From assembly GCF_964355755.1 (NCBI RefSeq), contig NC_092672.1, positions 4,836,001 through 4,900,000 on the forward strand: a stretch of DNA of 64,000 bases. The letters run 5' to 3'. The notes beneath the pieces are model-generated. The model saw only the letters and a list, made by a program, of their open reading frames with translations. It ran no database searches and was not told where the DNA came from. Positions 32,641-43,917 of the stretch are shown in pieces; position 1 is the first letter of the stretch; each line of letters begins with the position of its first letter. The stretch comes from Antedon mediterranea (Eukaryota; Echinodermata; Crinoidea; Comatulida; Antedonidae). A program made the position numbers and the translations under genes.

Positions 32641-33205
32641 TTGAAATGCCCTCGTGCACACTAGATTGAACTGAATGAGGAATTCATTCAAAACAAAATA
32701 CTTGACAATTAAAAGCTTGTGTTTAAATCCAATATTTCATTATATTTACCATGTCAAATTAATTTCTTTTTTGAATAAACTATTTAGTTTACATAATTAT
32801 GTGCAATTCTAATTCTAAACTCCTCATTCGCGCTTTTTTTTCTCAAAATAGTCACGTGCAATAACAAATCAATAAAAGTGAACGACTGGCCTCAGTAATA
32901 TGAACTGATCATACGACAAATTATTGAGCTGCAAATTAAGTACAGATCAGTAAACAAGTTTATGATTAAAATGGTAGAAAAACAAACAATTTTTTTTACA
33001 ATAAATACGCGTACACTAATAATAAAAATTGAAAGTTAAACAATAATGTCAGTTGTATTGCATTATTACATTAATATTAAGTGCAATGCATTGTAAATGA
33101 ACATTTTTACTGGTGAAGAAATAAAAGTGGTTTTAAACAAGACAAAACAAAAATAAATACGCATACACTTTGCAGCGACATGCAGATTGTGTCTAAAAAG
33201 AAGTC

Positions 33206-34159
33206 TTAGAGACAGACTTCGGTTGTTGATTTTGAAGCTTTAGTAGTAAACTTGTTTAGAAGACGACGCAGAGCACATGAAAATTGCTGTAGACGACAAA
33301 CATATATAAACGGATTCACCGCCGAGCTCATATAAACAAGAACGTCTGCAATCAAATCATACCAATACAAATCTGACGGTTGATATACCAAATATAGGAC
33401 TGGTTTCATAGCATAAGGCAAAAACGTAATACCGAATGCTCCGATGACCAGGGCACTTGTTTTAGCTGCTTTGAATCTTTTACGAACAATCCTACGTGTG
33501 CTGACTGGAATACTGACAATTCTTTTTTCATGTTTTCTTGCTTCTAAAAAGATTCTGAAATATAATATGATCAATAAAATTGTATCAGTCAAAATCATCC
33601 ATAAAGTAATGTAACGTTGAACATCAATAGCACGTTGGTCCATCTGGTAACAGAAGAAAATTCCCTCAATCTTTTCCATTGCCCAGAACAACTCCACGGT
33701 GCCATAAACACAACCTATAACCCATGACAAAGCAATAGAGAAGTATATTCTATTAAGATTTACAAGTTTATGATACTGTAGCGGTTTCATTATAGAAACG
33801 TAGCGATCTACGGTGATGCACAGAAGATGGCACACAGATACTGAAATACAGATATTTGAAGGAATGTACTGTATCTGACATAAGTCAATGTTTTGTAGGT
33901 AGAGAGATCTCTGTAAGATACAAGCCCACATAAACATTGGTACGGCGATAATTCCTGTGAGTAGGTCCACAAACGCTAAGCTTCCTAGTAAAACAAACTG
34001 TGGTTCGTCATAACTTCGAGTTTGTTGAATCAAAAAAAGAACAAGCGCGTTTCCAGAAATAATAACAAAATCCAATGGTATATACACTGTTAGAACAAAA
34101 ATTAAATTATCTCTCATTTCTTCTGTCGTGATATTTCTGAGTGTAAAAAGTTCGTCCAT
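33206..34159 (-). CDS. Class A 7TM receptor, intronless (block B, gene 6)
   Basis: 317 residues. The protein matches 12,169 at every position I compared except residue 45 (Gln for Arg in the first intracellular loop, LIQQ versus LIRQ). All class A landmarks are retained (Cys94, DRY 118-120, Cys170, NPFIY 282-286, tail ending TEVCL). The flanks are also nearly identical. Basic residues in ICL1 often contact G proteins, so the single change could matter, but that is speculative. Confidence 0.92.
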   Translation of the reverse strand: MDELFTLRNITTEEMRDNLIFVLTVYIPLDFVIISGNALVLFLIQQTRSYDEPQFVLLGSLAFVDLLTGIIAVPMFMWACILQRSLYLQNIDLCQIQYIPSNICISVSVCHLLCITVDRYVSIMKPLQYHKLVNLNRIYFSIALSWVIGCVYGTVELFWAMEKIEGIFFCYQMDQRAIDVQRYITLWMILTDTILLIILYFRIFLEARKHEKRIVSIPVSTRRIVRKRFKAAKTSALVIGAFGITFLPYAMKPVLYLVYQPSDLYWYDLIADVLVYMSSAVNPFIYVCRLQQFSCALRRLLNKFTTKASKSTTEVCL

Positions 34160-34802
34160 TGTGTACAGGATGAAGAGTAATATTAATTAAAAATGATGGT
34201 ATGAAATAATCAAATCATTTCCAGCAACAGGTATCAGTATTAAGTTACATTTATAGGTCATATCAATAATTCACTTCCTTATGGATCTACCAGTTACAAT
34301 ATCTCAAGAAGGCTACAGTAGTTATCTAACCAACACAAAAGATTAATTTCCTCAACTTGTTTATCTTTTGTATCTTCAAGGAAGAGTTAAATTAATGTAA
34401 CTCTTCCCTGGTATCTTGTATACTTTTTAGACTTCATCATGTCATCAACATATATCTCTTTTCCAGTGCAAGTAATTCTCTGTTGTTATAGGATGAATAA
34501 TGTTGAATCTTTGAAAATCCAATGTAGCTATAACACCACCGAACCGGTATTCAGTGTTAAGTTACTAGCAGAGAAGATAATCCGGTAGATTATGAAACAA
34601 CAGTGCTTTTTAGTGGTCTTGATGATGACAAACTACACAGGTTTTAACTCTAGTAAAATATGACTGGCAGTGGTAGGCCTACAGCGAGTGACTTTTTAGA
34701 ACTGAAACGAATTAAATAGGCAGTTTGGATTATTCTTTGATGTTGTCGATGATACAAATCCTTCTTTCATTCGTCCATGGTAGGGCTTGGAAAAAGGTAT
34801 GT
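34160..34802. other. Spacer between block B genes 6 and 7
   Basis: Near-identical to 13,123-13,771 with small indels. No gene seen. Confidence 0.4.
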
Positions 34803-35762
34803 CTACAGACAAATCTCGTTTTCTGGATTTTTAGCTGTGGCAGACGCTTTGTTAAAAAGACGACGCAGAGCAGATGAAAATTTCCGGAGACGACAAACAT
34901 ATATGAAAGGATTGACAGCTGAACTCATAGTGATTAGAACTTCAGCACTCAAAACATACAAGTACACGTCTGAGCGTTGGTATCCGAACGAGTATACGAC
35001 CGGTCTCAGGGCATATGGCAAGTACACAATAATGAATGCTCCGATGATGATAGCACTCGTTTTAGCTGCTCTGTATCTTTTACGAACAATCTTACGTGTG
35101 CTTACTGGAATACTGACTATGTTTTTCTCATGTTTCCTTGCTTCTAAAACAATTCTGAAATACATTGTGCTCAGTAAGATTATACCAATTGATCCCATGG
35201 CTAAGGTTATGTAACGTTGAACTTCAATAGCGAGTCGATTCATCTGGTAGCAGAAGAAAATTCCATCAATTTTTTCCATTTCTCCGAACAATTGTATCAT
35301 GCCGTAAAAACAACTTATAATCCATGACAAAGCAATAGAAAAGTAAATTCGACGGAGAGTTATAATTTTATGATAGTGTAGTGGTTTTATGATAGAAACG
35401 TAGCGATCCACTGTGATAAACAGAAAGTGGAACCAAGAGACAGAGGCACAGATCTTTGAAGGAATATACTGTAACTCGCATACATCAATGTCCTGTAGAT
35501 AGAGAGATCTCCGTAATATACAACCCCACACATATATTGGTACGGCGATAATTCCTGTGAGTAGGTCCACAAACGCTAAGCTTCCTAATAAAATAAATTG
35601 TACTTCGTCATAACTTCGAGTTTGTCGCAGTACAACGAGGATAAGCGCGTTTCCAACAATAACAACTGTATCCAACGGTATATACACTGATAGAAAGAAA
35701 ATCAAATTATCTCTCATTTCATCTGTCGTAATATTTCTGTTGAGTGTAACAACTTCATCCAT
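34803..35762 (-). CDS. Class A 7TM receptor, intronless (block B, gene 7)
   Basis: 319 residues, one more than 13,772 because of an inserted Asn in MDEVVTLNRNITTDEM (sequon now 10-12). DRY 119-121, VYLPYAL in TM6, NPFIY, tail NEICL. Its ICL3 (STRKIVRKRYRAAKTSAII) resembles other subclades more than its block A partner (STRRVFRKRYRAAKTSAIV). The start of TM4 (YFSIALSW) matches genes 5 and 6 where the partner has YFCISISW. This patchwork is what gene conversion among neighbours would produce. Confidence 0.92.
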   Translation of the reverse strand: MDEVVTLNRNITTDEMRDNLIFFLSVYIPLDTVVIVGNALILVVLRQTRSYDEVQFILLGSLAFVDLLTGIIAVPIYVWGCILRRSLYLQDIDVCELQYIPSKICASVSWFHFLFITVDRYVSIIKPLHYHKIITLRRIYFSIALSWIISCFYGMIQLFGEMEKIDGIFFCYQMNRLAIEVQRYITLAMGSIGIILLSTMYFRIVLEARKHEKNIVSIPVSTRKIVRKRYRAAKTSAIIIGAFIIVYLPYALRPVVYSFGYQRSDVYLYVLSAEVLITMSSAVNPFIYVCRLRKFSSALRRLFNKASATAKNPENEICL

Positions 35763-36120
35763 TATGTACAGAATTTAGAGTAATATTAATTAAAAATGAT
35801 GGTATAAAAAAGGCGAGTTGTTTCCTGTAACAGGTATAATCCTATCAATACTGTATTGCAATTCTAGGCCGTGTAATAATAATTCATTCCCAGTAAACAA
35901 ACATAAATATCAGAAGCTATAATCTGTATGTTTCATATTACAAAGTACTGTATCAGAAAATGATATTGTTGACCAGCAGAAAAAAACTAAGACAGGTTAT
36001 CAACTAAAAATGATACGAAAGATTACTGTAATCTGTACGATAGAAAGAAATGAAAAGAGTAGTTATATTATAATCCCCAATTTGGTTATCCTTTATATGT
36101 TGTACCTTTTATCATAATTG
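35763..36120. other. 5' flank of gene 34,803
   Basis: AT-rich and colinear with 14,729-15,070, interrupted at 36,121 by a retroposon. No gene seen. Confidence 0.4.
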
Positions 36121-37299
36121 TGGTAATTCACTGGACTCCCATGACAACCAGTTTGCCTTCAAATCTGGTCACTCAACCGAATTGTGTTTATTTGCTCTTA
36201 AACAGATTATCAAGCATTACAACAATCATGGAAGCCCAGTTTATTGCTGTTTCTTGGACGCTAGCAAAGCCATTGATAAAGTGAACCACTGGACACTTTT
36301 CAAGACCTTAATTGACAGGGGTACCCCTTCACCTATAGTCAATATATTGAGGTCATGGTATAAGAATCAGGAATTTGTTGTCAGATGGGGTAGTTCCGTT
36401 TCCGATTCTTTCAAAGTTCGTAATGGGATTCGCCAAGGAGGCGTTATGTCCCCTTTACTTTACAATGTGTACACTGATCCGTTAACTGTTGAATTACTAA
36501 ATCAAAAGAAGGTTGTGAAATTAACAGTCTTAAACTGAATTGCCTAAGCTTTGCCGATGACTTGGTCCTGTTGGCTCCGTCAGTGGCTGGCTTACAAAGC
36601 CTAATTGGACTCTGTGAAGGTTTTGCTAGTGACCATGATATTACTTTTAATGAAACCAAATCCAAATGCTTGCTCAAAGGTGTTCCACATATTACCTTAA
36701 ATGGGGCACCTCTAAACGTTGATAATTCAATAACCTATCTTGGTCATGTGATCAGTAATAATCTGAGTGATGAAAGTGACATCAAACGTCAATATCGATC
36801 TATTTGCATTAGGGCCAACTCCCTTAATAGAAAGTTTGGAAAATGTTCTACTACGACTAAATATTAAGAGTTACTTTGTCAGCATGTACTGTTCAACCTT
36901 ATGGTGTAGGTATAATAAGAGCACTCTGAGATCACTGAAAGTATGTTATAACAATGCCTTACGTTTGCTGCTGAAGCAGCCTAAAAATTGTAGTGCAAGC
37001 ATGATGTTTGTCTTAAATGACGTCCCATCCTTTGATGAGTTCATTAGAAAATCTGTTTTTAGTTTTAAAAATCGTGTGAACGCAAGTAGTAATTCTTTGA
37101 TCATGGCCATTAATCGCCACGTTCTTAATGTGTCAAGAATGCACATACAATGGAATGCCTTGTTGCATTGACTTTATATATTTATATATTTTTGTTTTTG
37201 TTCTATGAGCTCTTAGATTAAGATTTTTTTTTCTCTCTTTTGCTATGGATATATTATGTCACCATGGTATTCCAAAATAAAAAGATGAATAAATGAATG
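36121..37299 (+). mobile_element. 5'-truncated non-LTR retroposon with RT domain
   Basis: Reverse-transcriptase motifs in order on the plus strand: DNQFAFKSGHST, FLDASKAIDKVNH (motif A, usually SKAFD), GIRQGGVMSPLLYNVY, then after a frame change LSFADDLVLLAPS (catalytic YADD-type box as FADD). Further on come NETKSKCLLKG, YLGHVI and, in a third frame, a C-terminal part ending HIQWNALLH. The 3' end has AATAAAAAGATGAATAAATG. Truncated just upstream of the RT fingers and with at least two frameshifts: a dead copy. It inserted only in block B; the uninterrupted site is at about 15,060-15,075. Confidence 0.88.
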
Positions 37300-38619
37300 A
37301 ATTGTCATTATCATATGTTAATTATTTTTTCCAATGCGAGTAATTCTCTGTTGTTATAGGATGAATAAATGAATATTTGAAAAAACAATAAGGCCGTTAA
37401 ACCGAACCAGTAATTAATGTTACCAGCAGAAAAGAAGATAAAGAAGAAAATACTCTCAGAAGATTATGACAAACTGCACAGGGTTTCAATTCTAGTAAAA
37501 TATGTTAAACTCGGTATAGGATATGTTAGTATAGTACAGTGCCTGACTCGTTAGTATTCGCACACCACCATTTTCTGAAACCGGAAAACCAAGAAAACAC
37601 CAAGAAAAGGTTTTAGTTTATAAATAGTATGTTTCAGGCTTCAAATAAAATACTTAAAAAATACAAACTTTCACAGTTGACAAGACATTAAAATACTTAA
37701 AGATGAATTGCCCCCCCCCCCCTCCACCCTCCATCCCCCTCAACAAAATAATTTTTAATTTTTTGTAATATGCCATTTTAATATTACATAATATTTATCC
37801 ATTTTCACAAACAATTGGATATAAAAAATGTATTTACCTGAAGAAACTGTAATTTAAAAAAAAAAAAATAGTTAAATTGGCTGCTAGCCAGTTAATTTTT
37901 TGGTTGAATTTAACCATTTATTTTGTCATTTTATAAGTGAACATTGTTTATCTACGAAAGTGATTAACTTTATTAAATTTATAAAATAACCTATCTAAAG
38001 TCTGATTTAATTAATCTTTATTCTTCATGTAAACAATGTATGTAGATAATACATCTTAAAGTTTTTTTACAGTTTATTGCGTGATGTTGAATAACATAAT
38101 CTAAAATTAGAAATAGTTAAGTCGTTTTAATACAGAAACAATAAATAACGCCAATTGATAGTAAATTGATCGCTGTTTCAAACGCAGTAGCCAAGCACTA
38201 AACAGTACTCATATCAGGACGTATACAATCCTTTATGATACATGACCCAACTTCTACAAAATAGTTTTCTGAAGTTTGCCAAAAGTTTTTCAACTGATTT
38301 ACCTTTGGCAAATTGTAACTACCAGAGTTTGTAAACTGGAGTTTGCCAGTGAGACTAGACTTAAGTCGGGATTTAGTTTATAAATATGTTTCAGGCTTCA
38401 CATAGAGTTTGTTTTAAATACTTTAAAAATACATATCTAGACGTATACATTAATTCCCTATGATAGATGACCCAACTTCTGCAAACTAGTTTTCTGAAAT
38501 TTGCAGAAGTTTGTCAATTGGTCTACACTAGTAATTTTATCAAATGGTAATTACCAGAGTTTGTAAACTGGAGTTTGCTGGTAAATGGGGTTTAGTTTAA
38601 TTTATTATTTTAATTAATT
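37300..38619. other. Spacer with stub remnant, C-tract and dispersed repeats
   Basis: 37,500-37,610 is the 3' half of the receptor-stub unit, cut off where the N-terminal codons should start. A polypyrimidine C-run is at about 37,710-37,740. Two copies of the GAAGTTTG...CCAGAGTTTGTAAACTGG dispersed repeat lie at about 38,262-38,352 and 38,478-38,580, the same repeat that normally lies 3' of receptors, so a receptor may once have stood here. No gene seen. Confidence 0.4.
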
Positions 38620-41600
38620 TACTCTAGTAGCTAGATCAACTTTCGTATGCACTTTGAGGTCCAGAGAATTTGACTTCAGAAATTGGTTTAGGGTGGTCAA
38701 ACAATCATTTTTGGCTTGGTTACACATTTTGAAAATGTGGCGAAAGGTCAAAAGGTCAGGGTCAAAGGTTATAAGATCAAACACCATTATGTCCTTAAAT
38801 CTCAACAACCACTGGTCACAGCGAGGTAATTTTGGTCTCAAATTGATCAGAAGGTATACATTCATATTCAGTATAATGAAACATTTTAGTCGAAAATGAC
38901 CGGAAATGCCATTTCTGACCTTTGACCAATAAACCAGGGCATATCTGTATCTCCGTAACTATTGGCCGTAGAGACTTGAATTTGGGCTCAAATTGTTCGA
39001 AATATACATTTAGTTATTTGTTACACATTTTGAACAATGTTACAAAAGGTCAAAAGGTCAAGGCCAGGGGTTATATGAATAAACACAAATAGGTATTTGT
39101 ATCTCGGCAACCACTGGTCACAGCGAGTAAATTTTGGTCTCAAAATGTTCAGAAGGTATACATTCATATTCAGTCTAATGAAACATTTTAGTAAAAAATG
39201 ACCGGAAATGACATTTCTGACCTTTGACATACATACCAGGGCATCTTCTTATCTCTGTAAGTACAGGTCGTATAAACTTAAATTTAGTATCAAATTGTTA
39301 GAAATACACATATTTACATTCATTCTAACAGAAAATTTGGATAAAAAATGATCAGAAATACTATTAATTACTAATCTTTTAAATGAAAAACATATCTACC
39401 CAACTTATCATTAGACAGTAATGTTATGCAATAATTGATGCTTAATGATTTCATTATACTGTAGGAATTAAAACAAATCCTTTACTGTTTGTAATAATTG
39501 TACTTTTGCTTATAATAATGCTAGAAAGTGTTGTTGACCCCCGAACGTTCAAACATTTTTGAGAATGCTAGAAGTAATTTACTGTAGTTACCCGAATAAA
39601 AGCCTCGGGCATTTATTTATTCAGGGAAGGCGTTTATTTTGTTGGGTGTAATAATGGTAACATGTATAATCAAATAAATACACCCCAGATATATATATAA
39701 ATAAAGATATATATATATATAATAAGAATAATAACGGGATTAAACCTCATTCTATCCTGGTGGAAGTACAATCATGTAGGCCTAATAAAAGGTATCGGAG
39801 ACCACAATAATAGACCAAGTCATTGTCATTATTACGTAACACTGTTGCATAATAGTTTTGAATGTCAACGACAAAACTTATACATATACACGTCTGTTCC
39901 CAGTGTAGATAATAAAACAATATATATTTCTGGAGATTTATTATCAATACCACTAGAAACTTTGACATGTTTTAGGTACTGAATGCATTGACAATAAAAG
40001 CATCAGAAGTTTATCATGATAAAATCATACTACAACACTGTACTACAGTACACAAGGGTGTTTTCAGGAAAGCTGGACATATTGTACAATAGTAATGAAA
40101 CTATGTATTGGCATTTAAAACTATGCAAAAGATTGTTGTCAAATTGTAGTTACAAACAAATAGATGATAGAATGAAGATCCATTATGAGTGCAATCGTGT
40201 CAGGATAATGATGTGTCATTGTTTTATATCATTATACTGGCACCTGGAGGAGAAGATCCATTTAATGGAATCTATCACTTTTATTTTAAAAGACAGAAAG
40301 ATTTCGTTAAAAAGCATAAAGAGGAAAACGAATCATGTAAAGTACCTTTTATCAGTTGAGAAACGAAATACAATTATTAAAATTAGAGTATTCCTTCAAA
40401 TAAACGCCACCATTCCCTCCAATAGAACACCATGTGGAATAAACGCCCCGCCACATGCATTTACACAATAATTGTATCACGTCAACACATTTCATTAACT
40501 ACCATAAATCTACAATTTACCAAGCATTTTGACATAATTTTATCACTTTTTATATTAATTGTGCAGTATTTTTTTACATCTAGGTGGTATTTATTTGATT
40601 ATACATGTTACCATATTATACCCCAAATAAAGATGCCTTCTTTCCCCCTAAAAACCATTTTGAACAATGAATGCCTGGGGCGTTTAATCGGATACATATG
40701 GCAAGTTACTTCTAGCATTCTGAAAAGAACTGTTGAGCTTAACGTTTCTATCAAAATGTCCTCGGGGACAGCAATAACTAGTATTTGAAATTAAAACAAT
40801 TTAAAGTATCAGTTATTGCATAACATTACTGTCTAAGGATAAGTTGTGTAGATATGTTTTTTGTTTGAAACATTGGTAATAGTATTTCTGTTCATCTTTT
40901 AACCACATTTTCTATTACAATGAATGTAAATATATATATTTCGAACAATTTGATACCAAATTTAAGTTTCTACGACCTGTACTTACAGAGATATGAAGAT
41001 GCCCTGGTATGTGGGTCAAAGGTCAGAAATGGCATTTCTGATCATTTTTGACTAAAATGCCCCATTAGATGGAATATAAATGCATGCCTTCTAAACATTT
41101 TGAGACCAAAATTGACTTGCTGCGACCAGTGGTTGCCGAGATACAAGTACCTTCTTTTATTTGTTCAAATAACCCATGACCTTGACCCTTTGACCTTTTG
41201 TAACATTTTTCAAAATGTGTAACAAATAACAAAACATATATTTCGAACAATTTAAAACCAAATTCAAGTGTCTACGACCAGTAGTTACGGAGATACATAC
41301 ATGCCCTAGGTTGTGGGTCAAAGGTCATAAATGGCATTTCCGGTCATTTTTTAATAAAATGTCCCATTAGACTGAATATAAATGTATACCTTCTGATTAA
41401 TTTAAGACCAAAATTACCTCGTTGTGACCAGTGGTTGTTGAGATTTAAGGACATATTTATGTTTGGTCTTATGACTTTTCACCTTGACCTTTTGACCTTT
41501 CGCCACATTTTCAAAATGTGTAACCAAGCCAAATATGATTGTTTGACCACCCTAAACCAATTTCTGAAGTCAAATTCTCTGGACCTCAAAGTGCATACGA

Positions 41601-41623
41601 AAGTTGATCTAGCTACTAGAGTA
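38620..41623. mobile_element. 3.0-kb element with about 1-kb inverted arms (foldback type)
   Basis: The left arm (38,620-39,685) and right arm (40,583-41,623) are inverted copies, starting TACTCTAGTAGCTAGATCAAC and ending with its complement. Within the left arm a roughly 300-bp subunit (ACCACTGGTCACAGCGAG at 38,811 and 39,112) is itself repeated. The core (39,686-40,582) has plus-strand frames at 40,016-40,471 and 40,432-40,788 with no recognisable domain. AATAAACGCC words recur in core and arms. No transposase seen, so this is likely a non-autonomous foldback element. No clear target-site duplication beyond AT-rich bases. Confidence 0.75.
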
Positions 41624-41859
41624 ATTATATTAATTTAAATATTTAATATAAACACAATATGTAAGAAGGCTGTTGAAATATGTATGTATGTATTTTCCAG
41701 ACAGAAAGTCCAGACAGTTAACGGGTAAACAGTAACTGACTAAAACTCACGTTGCAGCTCCGTTGCATTTTATAGGCGAACACAGTTGTTATGCAAATTA
41801 TGTTCTACTTACATTGGCTAAGTACACCACGTGGTATAATACTACTTTACTGTAACAAC

Positions 41860-41937
41860 ATCTAATAATAGAGCAACAATTAAATTATTTATAATTTCGT
41901 CTGTAGTAAAATTCCTGCTTATATACATTTCATTCAT
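41860..41937 (-). pseudogene. Receptor N-terminal relic
   Basis: The minus strand reads MNEMYISRNFTTDEI...NNLIVAL, close to the N terminus of gene 500, then stops matching. It is followed upstream by ATT microsatellite and receptor 5'-flank sequence (TTGAATCTTG, ccaatca about 42,068). Confidence 0.6.
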
Positions 41938-42532
41938 TCATAATTATTATTATTATCATTAGTGTTAGTGTTATTGTTATTATTATTATTATACAGTAAG
42001 ATTATTATAAATCAAGATGGTATTGAATCTTGTTATCTACTAAAAACTTATATTTTCCTTTTATTAATATCCAATCATCAAGGGCCTATTTTGACACGCA
42101 TTTCATGTGGTATCAAACAATTCATTTCCTTAATATTATAAAAAACACCAGAAAACAATACAGCAAATATGAAATTTGTAATTTTTCACATATCAAATTG
42201 CAAAAATGATAGGTCAATGTTAAAATACTGTTAATAGACAGATGTTCGCCGAAGTTTGTCAACTGGTCTACACTAGTAAATTTGGCAAATTGTAATTACC
42301 AGAGTTTTCTTGAGTTCGCATTCATTAACTGCTGTCCTTAGTAATAATGAAACTTACTAAAATAGGCCTGACAATTACCGAGCTGGCTACAAATTATCTT
42401 AAAACATTAATCACAGAACAGCATAAGATTATCAACTTTTAAGCATGAAAATAGATAAAGAAAAATCTTGATAAAAAAAAGTCCAGCAATATGACCAGCA
42501 TCGGTTGTTCGCTTCGAAACTATAGTAAGAAA
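41938..42532. other. Spacer, 3' flank of receptor 42,533
   Basis: An ATT/GTT microsatellite at 41,942-41,994, an orphan receptor upstream flank, then the dispersed GAAGTTTGTCAACTGG repeat at about 42,250 and a conserved 3' flank. No gene seen. Confidence 0.4.
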
Positions 42533-43441
42533 TTAGTTTAAAAGACGTCGAAGAGCACATGAAAATTGCTGTAGACGCCAAACATATATAAACGGATTTA
42601 CTGCAGAGCTCATATAGAGAAGAAGTTTTGCAATCACATTATACCAATACAAGTCTGACGGTTGATATACCAAATATAGGACTGGTTTCATAGCATACGG
42701 TAAAAACGCAATAACGAATGCTCCGATGATCAAAGCACTCGTTTTAGCTGCTCTGTATCTTTTCCGAACAACCTTTCGTGTTTTTACTGGAATACTGACT
42801 ATGTTTTTCTCATGTTTCCTTGCTTCTAAAGCAATTCTGAAATACATTATCATCAACAGGATTGTACCGATCGGCACCAAGACTAAACTTACGTAACTTT
42901 GAACTTCAAAAGCACGTCGACTCATTTGATAGCAGAATAAAATGCCATCAATCTTCTTAATTTTTCCAAACAATCGTATCATGCCGTAAAAACAACCCAT
43001 GATCCATGACATAGCAATAGAGAAGTAGATTCTACGAATAGTTATAAGTTTATGATAATGTAGCGGTTTCATGATAGAAACGTAGCGATCCACGATTATT
43101 AAAAGGAGATGAAAAACGGAGATCGAAATAAATATTGTTGATGGAATATTCTGTAACTCACACTGATAAAAATTCTGTAAATAGAGAGATCTATGTAAGA
43201 TACAACCCGACAAATATATTGGTACTGCGATCATTCCTGTTAGTAGGTCCACAAACGCTAAGCTTCCCAGTAAAACAAACTGTGGTTCGTCATAACTTCG
43301 AGTGTGTCGTATTACAAAAAGAACAAGTGCGTTTCCAACAATAACAACTAAACCCAATGGTATGTACACTGCTAGAACAAATATCAAATTATCTCTCATT
43401 TCTTCAGTCGTGATATTTCTGCTTGTAAAAACTTCATCCAT
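42533..43441 (-). CDS. Class A 7TM receptor, intronless (42,533 clade)
   Basis: 302 residues. Sequon NIT 9-11, TM2-ECL1 AVPIYLSGCI (Ser where relatives have Trp), ECL1 cysteine in YQCELQN, DRY preceded by Ile (LLIIVDRY), ECL2 LFCYQM, AFLPYAM in TM6, NPFIY, and an abrupt end right after helix 8 (RRLLN) with no tail. ICL1 has RHTRS where relatives have RQTRS. Closest to 45,080, its neighbour 2.5 kb away; their flanks are also near-identical, indicating a local tandem duplication. Confidence 0.9.
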   Translation of the reverse strand: MDEVFTSRNITTEEMRDNLIFVLAVYIPLGLVVIVGNALVLFVIRHTRSYDEPQFVLLGSLAFVDLLTGMIAVPIYLSGCILHRSLYLQNFYQCELQNIPSTIFISISVFHLLLIIVDRYVSIMKPLHYHKLITIRRIYFSIAMSWIMGCFYGMIRLFGKIKKIDGILFCYQMSRRAFEVQSYVSLVLVPIGTILLMIMYFRIALEARKHEKNIVSIPVKTRKVVRKRYRAAKTSALIIGAFVIAFLPYAMKPVLYLVYQPSDLYWYNVIAKLLLYMSSAVNPFIYVWRLQQFSCALRRLLN

Positions 43442-43800
43442 TGTGTATAGAATGTAAAGTACTTTAGTATTAATTAAATATTAAGAATGATAACATTAAT
43501 TGGCTTCCTATTGCACCAACCGTTTCCTGTAGATAATTGATAAATTCAACACGTACAATCTTTTGTATCTTGTACATTTTAACATATTTTAATTATCTTT
43601 TCCAATGCGAGTAATTCTCTGTTGTTATAGGATGAATAAATGAATATTTGAAAAAAAAATAAGGCCGTTAAACCGAACCGGTAATTAATGTTACTAGCAG
43701 AGAAGAAGATAAAGAAGAAAATACTCTTAGAAGATTGTGACAAACTGCACGGGTTTCAATTCTAGTAAAATATCTTAAACCCGGTATAGGATATGGTAGT
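43442..43800. other. 5' flank of receptor 42,533
   Basis: Near-identical to 16,895-17,253. No gene seen. Confidence 0.4.
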
Positions 43801-43917
43801 CTAGTACAGTGCCTGACTCGTTGGTATTCCTACACCACCATTTTCTGAAACTGGAAAACCAAGAAAACACCAATGTTTGTCAGTCGTAATATTTCTGCTT
43901 GTAAAATGTTCATCCAT
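43801..43917 (-). pseudogene. 38-codon receptor stub (copy 2)
   Basis: MDEHFTSRNITTD followed by KHWCFLGFPVSENGG and ending SQALY. The same frame and length as 17,254 with a few substitutions. Confidence 0.5.

Noticed and set aside
40016-40788. 151- and 118-codon plus-strand frames in the core of the 38,620 element
   Set aside because: No recognisable transposase or other domain, and the second overlaps the inverted arm. Kept only as an open question in the findings.
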